DNA of 64,000 nt, from assembly GCA_047345645.1 (NCBI GenBank), contig JBLEFH010000009.1; one strand, given 5' to 3'. Source of the DNA: JBLEFH01 sp047345645 (lineage in GTDB: Bacteria; Pseudomonadota; Alphaproteobacteria; Rhodobacterales; Rhodobacteraceae). Below the pieces are notes generated by a model, which was not told the origin of the DNA, made no database searches, and saw nothing but the letters and a program-made list of their open reading frames with translations. Made by a program: the position numbers and the translations under genes. Of this stretch, positions 57,125-64,000 are shown in pieces (the first letter of the stretch is position 1; each line of letters starts with the position of its first letter).

Positions 57125-57569
57125 CGCGGCGCGTCCGCTCTTTCAAGTAAAACTCCAAATACTGAAGATGTTCACCCTTGAAGCCGTCCCGGCCGTAGAG
57201 TTCATGAACACGTTCAAACACCGGATAGGCCTCGTCAAAAAGCTCGAGCTTATAAAGCGCCTCGCCTTCGATCTTCAGCGTATACAGGCTTTCCCGGTCG
57301 GCATCGTCATACATTTCGTAGACAGTGGGGATCCACTGCTTTGCTTTGGCGGGGTCACCCAAGCGCGTATGTAGCGAAACAAAAGCAACCGAGAGGCTTT
57401 GTGGATAGTAATCCCAATTCTTTTTCGGCTCCGGAATAAGATCCCAAGCCTCCTGCATGTGGGCTTCCATACCCGCGAAATTGCCTGCCTTTGCTTTCTC
57501 TCGCCCTTGCGCGCGCGCATCATCAATACGCTGTCGAATGTCACTCTCGATTTCCGGCTTTCTGTTCAT
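57117..57569 (-). CDS. TPR-like protein in the effector island
   Basis: A 150-residue helical protein (NFAGMEAHMQEAWDLIPEPK, SLSVAFVSLHTRLGDPAKAK, KIEGEALYKLELFDEAYPVF). ATG 57569 has GGAG six nt upstream. The frame is open 85 codons further, but that part reads the remains of a DUF1851 gene. Coupled to the paralogue downstream. Function unknown. Confidence 0.72.
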   Translation of the reverse strand: MNRKPEIESDIRQRIDDARAQGREKAKAGNFAGMEAHMQEAWDLIPEPKKNWDYYPQSLSVAFVSLHTRLGDPAKAKQWIPTVYEMYDDADRESLYTLKIEGEALYKLELFDEAYPVFERVHELYGRDGFKGEHLQYLEFYLKERTRRDG

Positions 57570-57574
57570 ATCCC

Positions 57575-57690
57575 GCTCCGGATCTGCATTCACGAATTTA
57601 ATTTCGTGACTCATTACCATCTTTTTGCAATGCGTAAATGCTTTTGTCAGCCGGATATTCTCAACTGAACGATTGGGCGCAAAAACTCTC
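57575..57690 (-). pseudogene. Fragment of a second GAD/DUF1851 immunity gene
   Basis: The minus strand encodes [17 protein letters not shown]..., matching [17 protein letters not shown] near the end of the intact immunity protein at 59479-60162. A stretch of 26 identical bases occurs at 57652-57677 and 59585-59610. The N-terminal two-thirds of the gene are gone. The TPR gene begins inside the last codons of the fragment. Confidence 0.75.
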
Positions 57691-57738
57691 GATGACGCGA
57701 ACTTTGAAGACGCAACCCAACGCTCGCAGTCAGCCCGA

Positions 57739-58107
57739 GACAAAAATCGTTTCGCAATCTCCGCTGACGGAACGTATATTCGCGCCAACCAAGGACACTC
57801 AGTTGCTGTGGATCTCGGTCTCAAGCCTATCGCACCACCAGAATTTCTTTACCACGGTACAGCAACCCGCTTCCTCGACAGCATCAAGGAACAGGGATGA
57901 CTTCCGCAAAATCGCCAATATGTGCATCTGTCTGCAGATGTCGAGACAGCCACTAAAGTTGGCGAACGGCACGGTAAACCCGTCGTTTTAACCATCCCGG
58001 CCCTCACTATGCACGAGCAAGGCCACCAATTTTTTCAAGCCGAAAATGGTGTATGGTTGGCGCGCTCCATCAGCCAAGAGTGGTTGAATCATGACTCATG
58101 GATTTAG
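57739..58107 (+). pseudogene. kptA: Broken kptA (RNA 2'-phosphotransferase) gene
   Basis: The plus strand encodes the catalytic half of Kpt[35 protein letters not shown], then an in-frame TGA at 57898-57900, then YVHLSADVETATKVGERHGKPVVLTI (quoted in part: VHLSADVETATKV) to NGVWL. Both parts are in the same reading frame, so one base change made the stop, probably from a Leu codon. The N-terminal winged-helix part of the family is absent. The gene is therefore truncated and interrupted. Confidence 0.85.
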
Positions 58108-58465
58108 CAAGGGCATGTAGCGCAACATTTTCCCACTCAAGATACAAGAAAAAGTGGCGCCATTCCGGCTGATATTTACGTCCCTTGTATATCTCTGCAC
58201 TCAAACGCAAAAAATCAGTGTCGAAAAGCTCATAGACACGGCTCGATTTGAACGGGAAATGGACCAGAAATTGCTCAGGATGATATCCGGGCAATGGAGC
58301 GAAGTACTGATATGCGCACCCTTCGAAGCGCAAATCTATACTCTTGGTGCTATTATCGTATAAGATAGAAAAGTCCAAGACCCTGCTATCAAATCCGAAT
58401 TTAACGCCGTCTTCCCCGTGCGGCAAAAGGCGGTCAACAAAACAATATCTTTCTTCGTATTGCAT
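58070..58465 (-). CDS. Small AT-rich protein, immunity-like by position
   Basis: A 131-residue acidic, aromatic-rich protein (RYCFVDRLLPHGEDG, FEGCAYQYFAPLPGYHPEQF, EWRHFFLYLEWENVALHAL). ATG 58465 directly follows a toxin-tail fragment ending in SPSDW. No family recognised. Base composition is much lower in GC than the chromosome. It overlaps the 3' end of the kptA fragment on the other strand. Confidence 0.6.
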   Translation of the reverse strand: MQYEERYCFVDRLLPHGEDGVKFGFDSRVLDFSILYDNSTKSIDLRFEGCAYQYFAPLPGYHPEQFLVHFPFKSSRVYELFDTDFLRLSAEIYKGRKYQPEWRHFFLYLEWENVALHALAKSMSHDSTTLG

Positions 58466-58467
58466 TC

Positions 58468-58596
58468 TTACCAATCACTTGGCGAAATTGGATCGCCCTT
58501 GTTGTTATCCAGCTTATCCTGGAACTCTTGATCCCAAGCCTTATCCGGACACCGCTCCTTACCGGTCTGATTCCGAGTTATTCCTAGTAGGCATCT
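58468..58596 (-). pseudogene. Toxin C-terminal tail fragment
   Basis: An open stretch of 42 codons ending in TAA: ...TGKERCPDKAWDQEF, QDKLDNNKGDPISPSDW. It has no start codon, is preceded by stops and precedes a small immunity-like gene. This is the layout of a displaced polymorphic toxin tail. The toxin family is not identified. Confidence 0.5.
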
Positions 58597-58620
58597 CTAA
58601 ATGCTCAGTTAGAAGAATGA

Positions 58621-58779
58621 TCATCTCCAGGTCCGGTCTATACCCCTGTTCTCAAGCGCCCCATGGGCCTCGCGTTTTTCACCAAATATTCGGTACATTC
58701 TATAACCGCACTCAAGACTGTCGTTATGATGTATCCAGCGGTTTTTAGCTTCAATCAATAGACGATCAACCTGCCATCT
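58621..58779 (-). pseudogene. Open coding fragment overlapping the end of an immunity-like gene
   Basis: Fifty-two codons without ATG read ...LLIEAKNRWIHHNDSLECGY, RMYRIFGEKREAHGALENRG, IDRTWR-stop. The composition looks protein-like. It may be the remains of another toxin or immunity gene. Weakly supported. Confidence 0.35.
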
Positions 58780-59249
58780 CTACCGCCGCCAATCATTCCA
58801 CAAGGAAAGTGTCCCTTCAAATAATAGTAGGACAAGTAATGATAGAAAGCGGGAGGTGATATATCGCCATATTCACATTCCATGCACAAATTTAAGATAT
58901 CCCATTTTACCGAACTAATAAATAAATCTGTAAGTCCAAATTTTTTTGCAATCGGAGCACATTTTTCATTCGATATGGACTCTGCATAAGGCTTTACCGT
59001 GGATACAATCTCATTCCACTCTTTAAATTTTTCCTTATCACGACTTAAAACAGACGATCTAAAATTGTTAATAGCTTCCAATCCTATCTCTTCCCAATGA
59101 TCGTCCGCCAGTTTTTCCATCGCCTGATCCCAAGATGATAGAACGACCGCATCTCCTAAATCCTGCACACCGACATTGGAAAACCAATCTGCTTCATAAA
59201 GCCGGTCAAGTGTCGCGATTGTCCTCGGGTTTGGTACTCTACTTACCAT
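58755..59249 (-). CDS. Small protein, immunity-like by position
   Basis: A 164-residue AT-rich protein (ATLDRLYEADWFSNVGVQDLG, SWDQAMEKLADDHWEEIGLEA, KFGLTDLFISSVKWDILNL). Acidic, soluble, no recognised domain. Its ATG lies 9 nt after a toxin-tail fragment. Acidic immunity proteins against basic toxins are usual, but the assignment rests on context. Confidence 0.6.
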   Translation of the reverse strand: MVSRVPNPRTIATLDRLYEADWFSNVGVQDLGDAVVLSSWDQAMEKLADDHWEEIGLEAINNFRSSVLSRDKEKFKEWNEIVSTVKPYAESISNEKCAPIAKKFGLTDLFISSVKWDILNLCMECEYGDISPPAFYHYLSYYYLKGHFPCGMIGGGRDGRLIVY

Positions 59250-59257
59250 ATTTAGAC

Positions 59258-59386
59258 CTACTTCGATTGATTCATACGTCCGGGAATTCCTGGAATCAGA
59301 TCTTCACTCGATAGCCAATTTTCCACCCGATTATGACCCGTCCTTCCTGAACGAAACGCACCGGCCCAAGTAATTTCATCAGTCTT
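59258..59386 (-). pseudogene. Toxin C-terminal tail fragment
   Basis: Forty-two open codons: [20 protein letters not shown] then WLSSEDLIPGIPGRMNQSK-stop. This Gly/Arg/His-rich ending resembles tails of polymorphic toxins. There is no start codon, and a stop lies just upstream. It is followed by an immunity-like gene, as expected for an orphan toxin-immunity module. Confidence 0.55.
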
Positions 59387-59478
59387 TTACAGCATCAATA
59401 TTTTGATATCTGATTCTTTTCAGAAAATGGAATTTCTCGCAGGCATCGGAGCCTTACCCTCAGCGCCTGTAAAGCAGA

Positions 59479-60162
59479 TCAGCCGATAACCCTAATCGGT
59501 TTATATCCATCACTATCAACTGTTGTGAGATAGAAGCGATCCATTTGTGCAAGCAGCGTATAATGCTCAAGTGCTTTTACCAATCGGATATTCTCAACTG
59601 AACGATTGGGCCCGAAAACACCCGATAAAGCCAGCGCAGGGAAAAAACCAAAACACTGATCACGGGCAGGTTGTTGGTGAGCTTCAACACATCGCTGATA
59701 CATGACCTCATCGTCGTAGTCGTAATAATCGACATCCCCTTCGTCTATTGGAAATATTAAAGACGAAAAGCGACTTAAATCAATTTCACTAATATTTTTC
59801 TCAGTTTGCGTCAGATTTGAGCAAAAAACCATTGCCGACGGGAGGTCGATCCGAAATATTCCCCATTTTTCGGACCAGCCCCAAAGTTCTCCAAAAGCAG
59901 TCTCCCCAAGAACATAGCAATCCTTGTGAGAAAAATCCTCATCTGCTCCAAATACAAGAGCGAGTATAGGTTTGAATTTCTCGGGTGGCCACATCCTGTA
60001 AAGGCCACCATAGTAGACACCCAAGCCAACCTCACGAATGAAATCTATTAGATTTTCTGGCATTTTTTCAGAGAGAGCGCTGAGTTCGTCCTCAGACAGA
60101 TAGATTACGTCGCTAGGCTGGCCAGCTTTCTTTAATTCGTACTGAAAATTCTCATCAATCAT
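59479..60162 (-). CDS. T6SS immunity protein, GAD-like plus DUF1851 (Tdi-like)
   Basis: A 227-residue acidic protein. The N-terminal part is GAD-like (MPENLIDFIREVGLGVYYGG, LYRMWPPEKFKPIL), and the C-terminal part is DUF1851 (QCFGFFPALALSGVFGPNRS, NIRLVKALEHYTLLAQMD). This is the domain pair of Agrobacterium Tdi1, which neutralises the Tde1 DNase. It starts 16 nt after the effector stop. It should bind and block the Ntox15 domain encoded upstream. Confidence 0.85.
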   Translation of the reverse strand: MIDENFQYELKKAGQPSDVIYLSEDELSALSEKMPENLIDFIREVGLGVYYGGLYRMWPPEKFKPILALVFGADEDFSHKDCYVLGETAFGELWGWSEKWGIFRIDLPSAMVFCSNLTQTEKNISEIDLSRFSSLIFPIDEGDVDYYDYDDEVMYQRCVEAHQQPARDQCFGFFPALALSGVFGPNRSVENIRLVKALEHYTLLAQMDRFYLTTVDSDGYKPIRVIG

Positions 60163-60178
60163 AATTTAAGATTTCCTT

Positions 60179-61885
60179 CTAGCATCGCTTCAGTTCGACA
60201 TCCATTTTTTCGTGGCTCCGCCCGGCGGCCCGCATAGCATCAGCCTGCTCTTTCAGGGCCTGCGCACGCCCGTCTTGGGTCCACTGGCGCCCAATATGAC
60301 TGTTCACTTCTCCACCGCCAAGGCCAGAGATCGCGGATGGATCACCTCCCGCTACCATATCAAGCCAATGCGTCGCGTGGAGACCAGACATGTGTTCATC
60401 GACCTGAGCATTGGTTAGATTTGGATTATCTCGAACGTATTTTTCTCGATATTCCAATCTCGCTTTCCTTTGTGCACTAGGCTGCCGCAGCTTTTTAGTC
60501 CCGCCCGCGCGCTCAAGCACCCAATGCGCGTAGGCCATATCATCTGCGGTCATATTCTTGATCGCAGCGGTTTGCTCAGCAAGCTGACGATCAAGTTCAT
60601 CAAGGTCAATCCCCGGAGGTGCCTCGAAGCATTTGACTCGGGCTAGTCTCGTACTCCGCGCTCCATCAGCACCGTCTTCCTCTTCCTTGTTGGGACCGGC
60701 TTCTCCATCGCTGTCGTCGTTATCGTCACCACCGTCATCATCATCGCCGCGCCGCCGCGCAGCAGCAGCCTTGCCCATATTGGCCGCACCGCTCGCCGCG
60801 TCTCCGACCGCCTCGACTTTTTTGAACGGATTGATGACTTCCACGCCGACGCCAAGCACAGCCCCGGTAGCCCCGGCAAACCCGTCCTCTTCCCAGGCGC
60901 TTTTCCCGCTCTCCCAGGCATCAGACGCTGCGCCGCTGCCCCATTCCCAGACATTTTCTGCTGTCCCGAGGGGGTCCGTCACCGTCTGTTTCCCAGCCTC
61001 ATAAACACCGCGCGCGGCGTTGCTGCCGAAATCCTTCACATCCTGAACACTAGGGCGCGATTCCCAAAGATCGCCCAAATCATCCCCCATCGCGGAAGGA
61101 TCATCCAAGTATTCGCCAATTTTACCGACCAGCGACTCTCCCGACGCTGCCGTGCCGGAGGTCCGTTTCATCCCGCTCCAAAAAGACCCGAGAAAACCCT
61201 TCTCTTCCTCGTCGTCGCCATCAGGCGCTTCATGCGCGGCAACGTCCTGAACATGGACATATTCGCCCGGACAGTTGCCGTTGTTCAGCGTGCAACTGTC
61301 GCGGTGGCGGATGATCGGCTGGCCCTCGATGCGAACGATGCCTGAGTGGCTCGTCGGCGCGACCACATCGCCTTGCGTGCCGGAGACCATGCCTTTGCCG
61401 ACCCCGGCCTCATCGCCATAGGTGTTGGTGAACGCGCTATCCCATTTCTTGAGATCGAGCCCGTTGGAGCGGACCGTGACGGCGAATTGCTTCTCATCAT
61501 TCGCCTGACCGAAGACGGGAAAGGGACAGGGTTTATCCGGCGCGCGGCACACATCCGGCGAGGTTGAGACGGCAATGGCGAAATCCGTTGCCGGAATGAC
61601 CTCGGGCGGCGCGGGATTGGCGGATGTGGGCGGGGGCGGTTTGGCTTTCGCGGCTTCAGGCTTTATCGCCTTGAGGAGGATCGGATCCTGAAATTCCCAA
61701 GCGTCTTCTCCGTTATATCCGGGCGTGCCCTCTGGCGGATGATAATAAAATGTCTGCTTTTCATCATAGGTCGTACTGCCACCTGGGGGGAAATCCGCAC
61801 GCGCAATCGCAGCGTTGGTTGCTGGATGATCGGTCACATCGGTGATATACATCGTCGGGAGGATGAAAACGTCTTCGTTGCTCAT
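60179..61885 (-). CDS. T6SS effector: PAAR-like N-terminus, Ntox15 (Tde-like) DNase C-terminus
   Basis: A 568-residue protein. N-terminal PAAR-like (DUF4150) region with VRSNGLDLKKWDSAFTNTYGDE (key part KWDSAFTNTYGDEAGVGKG), STSPDVCRAP and CPGEYVHVQDV. A Pro-rich and an Asp/Glu-rich linker (RRRGDDDDGGDDNDDSDGE) precede a C-terminal Ntox15 domain with the HxxD motif in HATHWLDMVAGGD (H506, D509) and SHIGRQWTQ. Ntox15 proteins such as Tde1 degrade DNA in target cells. ATG 61885 overlaps the DUF2169 stop. Confidence 0.88.
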   Translation of the reverse strand: MSNEDVFILPTMYITDVTDHPATNAAIARADFPPGGSTTYDEKQTFYYHPPEGTPGYNGEDAWEFQDPILLKAIKPEAAKAKPPPPTSANPAPPEVIPATDFAIAVSTSPDVCRAPDKPCPFPVFGQANDEKQFAVTVRSNGLDLKKWDSAFTNTYGDEAGVGKGMVSGTQGDVVAPTSHSGIVRIEGQPIIRHRDSCTLNNGNCPGEYVHVQDVAAHEAPDGDDEEEKGFLGSFWSGMKRTSGTAASGESLVGKIGEYLDDPSAMGDDLGDLWESRPSVQDVKDFGSNAARGVYEAGKQTVTDPLGTAENVWEWGSGAASDAWESGKSAWEEDGFAGATGAVLGVGVEVINPFKKVEAVGDAASGAANMGKAAAARRRGDDDDGGDDNDDSDGEAGPNKEEEDGADGARSTRLARVKCFEAPPGIDLDELDRQLAEQTAAIKNMTADDMAYAHWVLERAGGTKKLRQPSAQRKARLEYREKYVRDNPNLTNAQVDEHMSGLHATHWLDMVAGGDPSAISGLGGGEVNSHIGRQWTQDGRAQALKEQADAMRAAGRSHEKMDVELKRC

Positions 61886-62946
61886 CACACCGCCTCCGGC
61901 AATGTCTCGACCGCGCGCAGAACGGGCAAGCCGCGTCCGTCTTCCCAGGGGAAACTGGCGCGCCATGTCAGAAAGACGCGGCCGACGCCGGGGCGCATGT
62001 CGAAATGCACGCCATCAAGAACCAGAGGCGCGACACCAATGCCCTTCGGACGCGCCAGTTCCATCTGCATCTTTATGCCCGGCAGCCTCCCGCGAAAGAC
62101 CGGATAGCGGTGCAGCAAATTGCGAAGCTCGAAGGATTCATCTCCGGTGAGCCAAGTCTCGGTGATCAGATCGGGATGCGCGCATTGCCAAAACCGAAAC
62201 TCGAAATCCTTGGGGAGCAGCGGATGCCGGTCCTTGATCCAGTCGTCGTCATAGGTCCCTGCATATTCAAGACGCTGCGGCCAGAACGGGGGGATCGGCG
62301 CGAGATTTTCCGGGGCATATTCGTGGCTTGGGCTGGCGATTGGCTGGTCAATGGCTTCGATCTGCGGCGCGGGAACACGCTCCACATCCCCCGCGATGTG
62401 GTCATTGACGATCCCGCAGCCCAGAGGATTGGCTTCGAACCGCTCCGGCGCGGCGTCTTCGGGCGCCGGGACCGGCCCGCCATAGGCCTTGTCCCACCCG
62501 AGCACGACATAAGGCACCGGCTGCGCCGCACTCAGTCGCCAATTGCGCTTTCCGGCGAAAGGAAGCGGAAGCGCGCCCGTCTCCGCCACCCAGTATCGCG
62601 GGCCATGAACGCGCAGGTCCTTGTGCACCGGCCCCACGGTCAGACCGCAGGTCCATGAGGCCTGCGGCTCGCCATCATCGGTATAGGCAGCGCCCGCAAA
62701 GGTGACATCACTCGTCGGCTTGAACGGCACCAGATCGCCTTGCGTCACGAGGTTCGATTGATGCGGATCGTCGCCGTCATATTGATCGCTCAGCACCAAG
62801 GGCGCCTGCTCGCGATCCAGCGCCAGAGGGCCGTCATTGGTGAGCAGGAAGGTGCCGCGCACAACGACCACGCCAAGCATTTCGCCAGCGAGGTTATACT
62901 GCCGGAAGGCCATGGCCGAAAACGGCGTGTGGTTCTCCACCGACAT
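61885..62946 (-). CDS. DUF2169 effector adaptor/chaperone
   Basis: A 353-residue protein with the DUF2169 layout: MSVENHTPFSAMAFRQYNLAG (key part NHTPFSAMAFRQYN), VVVRGTFLL, PYVVLGWDKAYGG, NPLGCGI, and the C-terminal LTWRASFPWEDGRGLP. DUF2169 proteins are usually encoded between VgrG and PAAR effectors and help load the effector. It lies 5 nt after vgrG. Confidence 0.88.
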   Translation of the reverse strand: MSVENHTPFSAMAFRQYNLAGEMLGVVVVRGTFLLTNDGPLALDREQAPLVLSDQYDGDDPHQSNLVTQGDLVPFKPTSDVTFAGAAYTDDGEPQASWTCGLTVGPVHKDLRVHGPRYWVAETGALPLPFAGKRNWRLSAAQPVPYVVLGWDKAYGGPVPAPEDAAPERFEANPLGCGIVNDHIAGDVERVPAPQIEAIDQPIASPSHEYAPENLAPIPPFWPQRLEYAGTYDDDWIKDRHPLLPKDFEFRFWQCAHPDLITETWLTGDESFELRNLLHRYPVFRGRLPGIKMQMELARPKGIGVAPLVLDGVHFDMRPGVGRVFLTWRASFPWEDGRGLPVLRAVETLPEAV

Positions 62947-62951
62947 GCTGC

Positions 62952-64000
62952 TTATCCGCCGGGCTTGTTGAGATCGACAACCACCCCGTTGATCTGCACG
63001 GGGCCCGAGGCGGTGAAGTTGAATTTCGTGCCCAAGATGGTCACGGACCCATCTTCACGCATGATGAATTTCGAGGCGCCGCACTCGATCACAAACTCCT
63101 TGCCGACCTTCGTCTTTTTGAATTTCCCGATGGTCTCCGTCTGCACCTCGCCCACCGTGGTCTCCATGCGCACACCGACATCCGTGATCATCTTCTCGCC
63201 GATATTGGACTTTTTGAGTGTGCCGACATTCTCGATCAGCGTCGCGCCGATATTGGAGATTTTGCTGACCCCGACCTGCTCCGCGAGCGACACGCCCACA
63301 CTGTCGGTTTTGAAATTTCCGTAAACCGTGTTCACCACGCCGGGAACCGAGAGCATGCTGGTCGTATCGTTACTCAGCGCTGTGGCTTTGCCCTGCAGGC
63401 CCGCGCCCCCGTCGGCCGTGGCATCGCCGCTTTGCACAACCCCATCCCGATCTCCGAGCCCGGTTCCCGAGAAGAACCCAAGGGTCGAGCCCGCCATACT
63501 CGCCGCCATGCCTTTGATCGCCAGCGCCTGCGTGTCAGAGGTTCCGGGCTGCGTGCCAGTCTCTTCGAGCATCTTCGCGGTTTGCGCCGCCATCCCCGCA
63601 AAGCTTCCCATCAGGGCCGCCGCCTTCGCCCCGGTGCCGCCGATGGTGAGGTTAATGGACCCGCCGATCTCATGTTTCTGGTTCCCCGCGACCTCGACGG
63701 TCCGGTTGCCACCAATCGACGAGACTTCATGGGATTCCACACGTTTCGCGCGGTTATTCAGCACCTTGATCGTCTGGTCCTTCTGTGCGTGGACGAACAT
63801 GTTCTCCTGCCCCGCCTCATCCTCAAAGGTCAGCTCATTCCGCCCGCTCCCCCGATGGCTTTTGGACCTGATGACCATCTTCGTCTTATTCGCGGGCAGC
63901 TCATAGGGCACCTTCTGCGCCTCATTCGGCACCACGCCTGTCACCACGGGCCGATCCGGATCGCCGTCGAGGTAACTCACCATCACCTCCATACCGATGC
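62952..64000 (-). CDS. vgrG: VgrG, C-terminal part (N-terminus beyond window)
   Basis: The last 349 residues of a type VI spike protein. At the edge it reads [20 protein letters not shown], the gp5 OB-fold hallmark. Then [20 protein letters not shown] and a DUF2345-type beta region with repeats ([29 protein letters not shown]), ending in [15 protein letters not shown]. It forms the tip on which the PAAR effector sits. The rest of the T6SS genes are not in the window. Confidence 0.9.
   Translation of the reverse strand, partial: IGMEVMVSYLDGDPDRPVVTGVVPNEAQKVPYELPANKTKMVIRSKSHRGSGRNELTFEDEAGQENMFVHAQKDQTIKVLNNRAKRVESHEVSSIGGNRTVEVAGNQKHEIGGSINLTIGGTGAKAAALMGSFAGMAAQTAKMLEETGTQPGTSDTQALAIKGMAASMAGSTLGFFSGTGLGDRDGVVQSGDATADGGAGLQGKATALSNDTTSMLSVPGVVNTVYGNFKTDSVGVSLAEQVGVSKISNIGATLIENVGTLKKSNIGEKMITDVGVRMETTVGEVQTETIGKFKKTKVGKEFVIECGASKFIMREDGSVTILGTKFNFTASGPVQINGVVVDLNKPGG

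Overview
The window is about 62% GC, with dense, often overlapping genes. Its gene content is that of an alphaproteobacterium of the Rhodobacteraceae (roseobacter-like) group: ctrA with sciP, a PhyR-NepR-EcfG general stress cluster with GGAAC/CGTT promoters, a GTTC-N7-GTTC SOS box, and a split corrinoid methionine synthase. No rRNA, tRNA, CRISPR array, insertion sequence or complete prophage was found.

Layout. 1-6.2 kb: recG (cut by the window edge), ligA, ctrA, sciP and mnmA. 6.4-14.1 kb: an M20 peptidase, a DUF1638 protein, four related small lipoproteins, a YbjQ protein, a corrinoid protein, an SOS-boxed radical SAM protein, a BHMT-type homocysteine methyltransferase and SufE. 14.3-15.5 kb: a low-GC Shedu-type (DUF4263) defence gene. 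15.8-22.4 kb: a lipoprotein, a YnjBCD-type ABC transporter, RNase D, DUF1289 and Dps. 22.5-30.3 kb: a PhoA-type phosphatase, a PRC-barrel protein with a 22-aa membrane peptide, and the general stress module (CHASE-HWE kinase, PhyR, a NepR with a duplicated core, EcfG, a degenerate kinase, CsbD).

30.4-56.1 kb is one large pectin and galacturonate catabolic locus. A ten-gene minus-strand operon (47.9 to 35.9 kb) encodes a GH4 galacturonidase, a Tog-like ABC importer, GH28, GH105, a CE8 pectinesterase, uronate dehydrogenase and an aldehyde dehydrogenase. Satellite operons supply kduI-kduD, kdgD-gci-gli and kdgF. A second importer of the dipeptide type and an enolase-superfamily dehydratase sit beside it. 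Two FadR-like GntR regulators flank the locus, and five promoter regions carry TTGT-N3-ACAA operator cores, in four of them as close pairs. The saccharolytic enzymes have no visible signal peptide, so oligogalacturonides appear to be imported first and finished in the cytoplasm. Galacturonate then goes by the oxidative route (Udh, Gli, Gci, KdgD, KGSADH) to 2-oxoglutarate. Unsaturated uronates go by KdgF-KduI-KduD to KDG, whose kinase and aldolase are not in the window.

56.2-64 kb is a type VI secretion effector island read on the minus strand: VgrG (cut by the edge), a DUF2169 adaptor, a PAAR-like Ntox15 (Tde-like) DNase effector and its GAD/DUF1851 immunity protein. Behind them lies a series of short toxin-tail fragments, each followed by a small immunity-like gene, then a broken kptA, a fragment of a second DUF1851 gene, two TPR proteins and an ankyrin protein. 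This part is clearly more AT-rich and looks like an accumulating effector/immunity cassette array.
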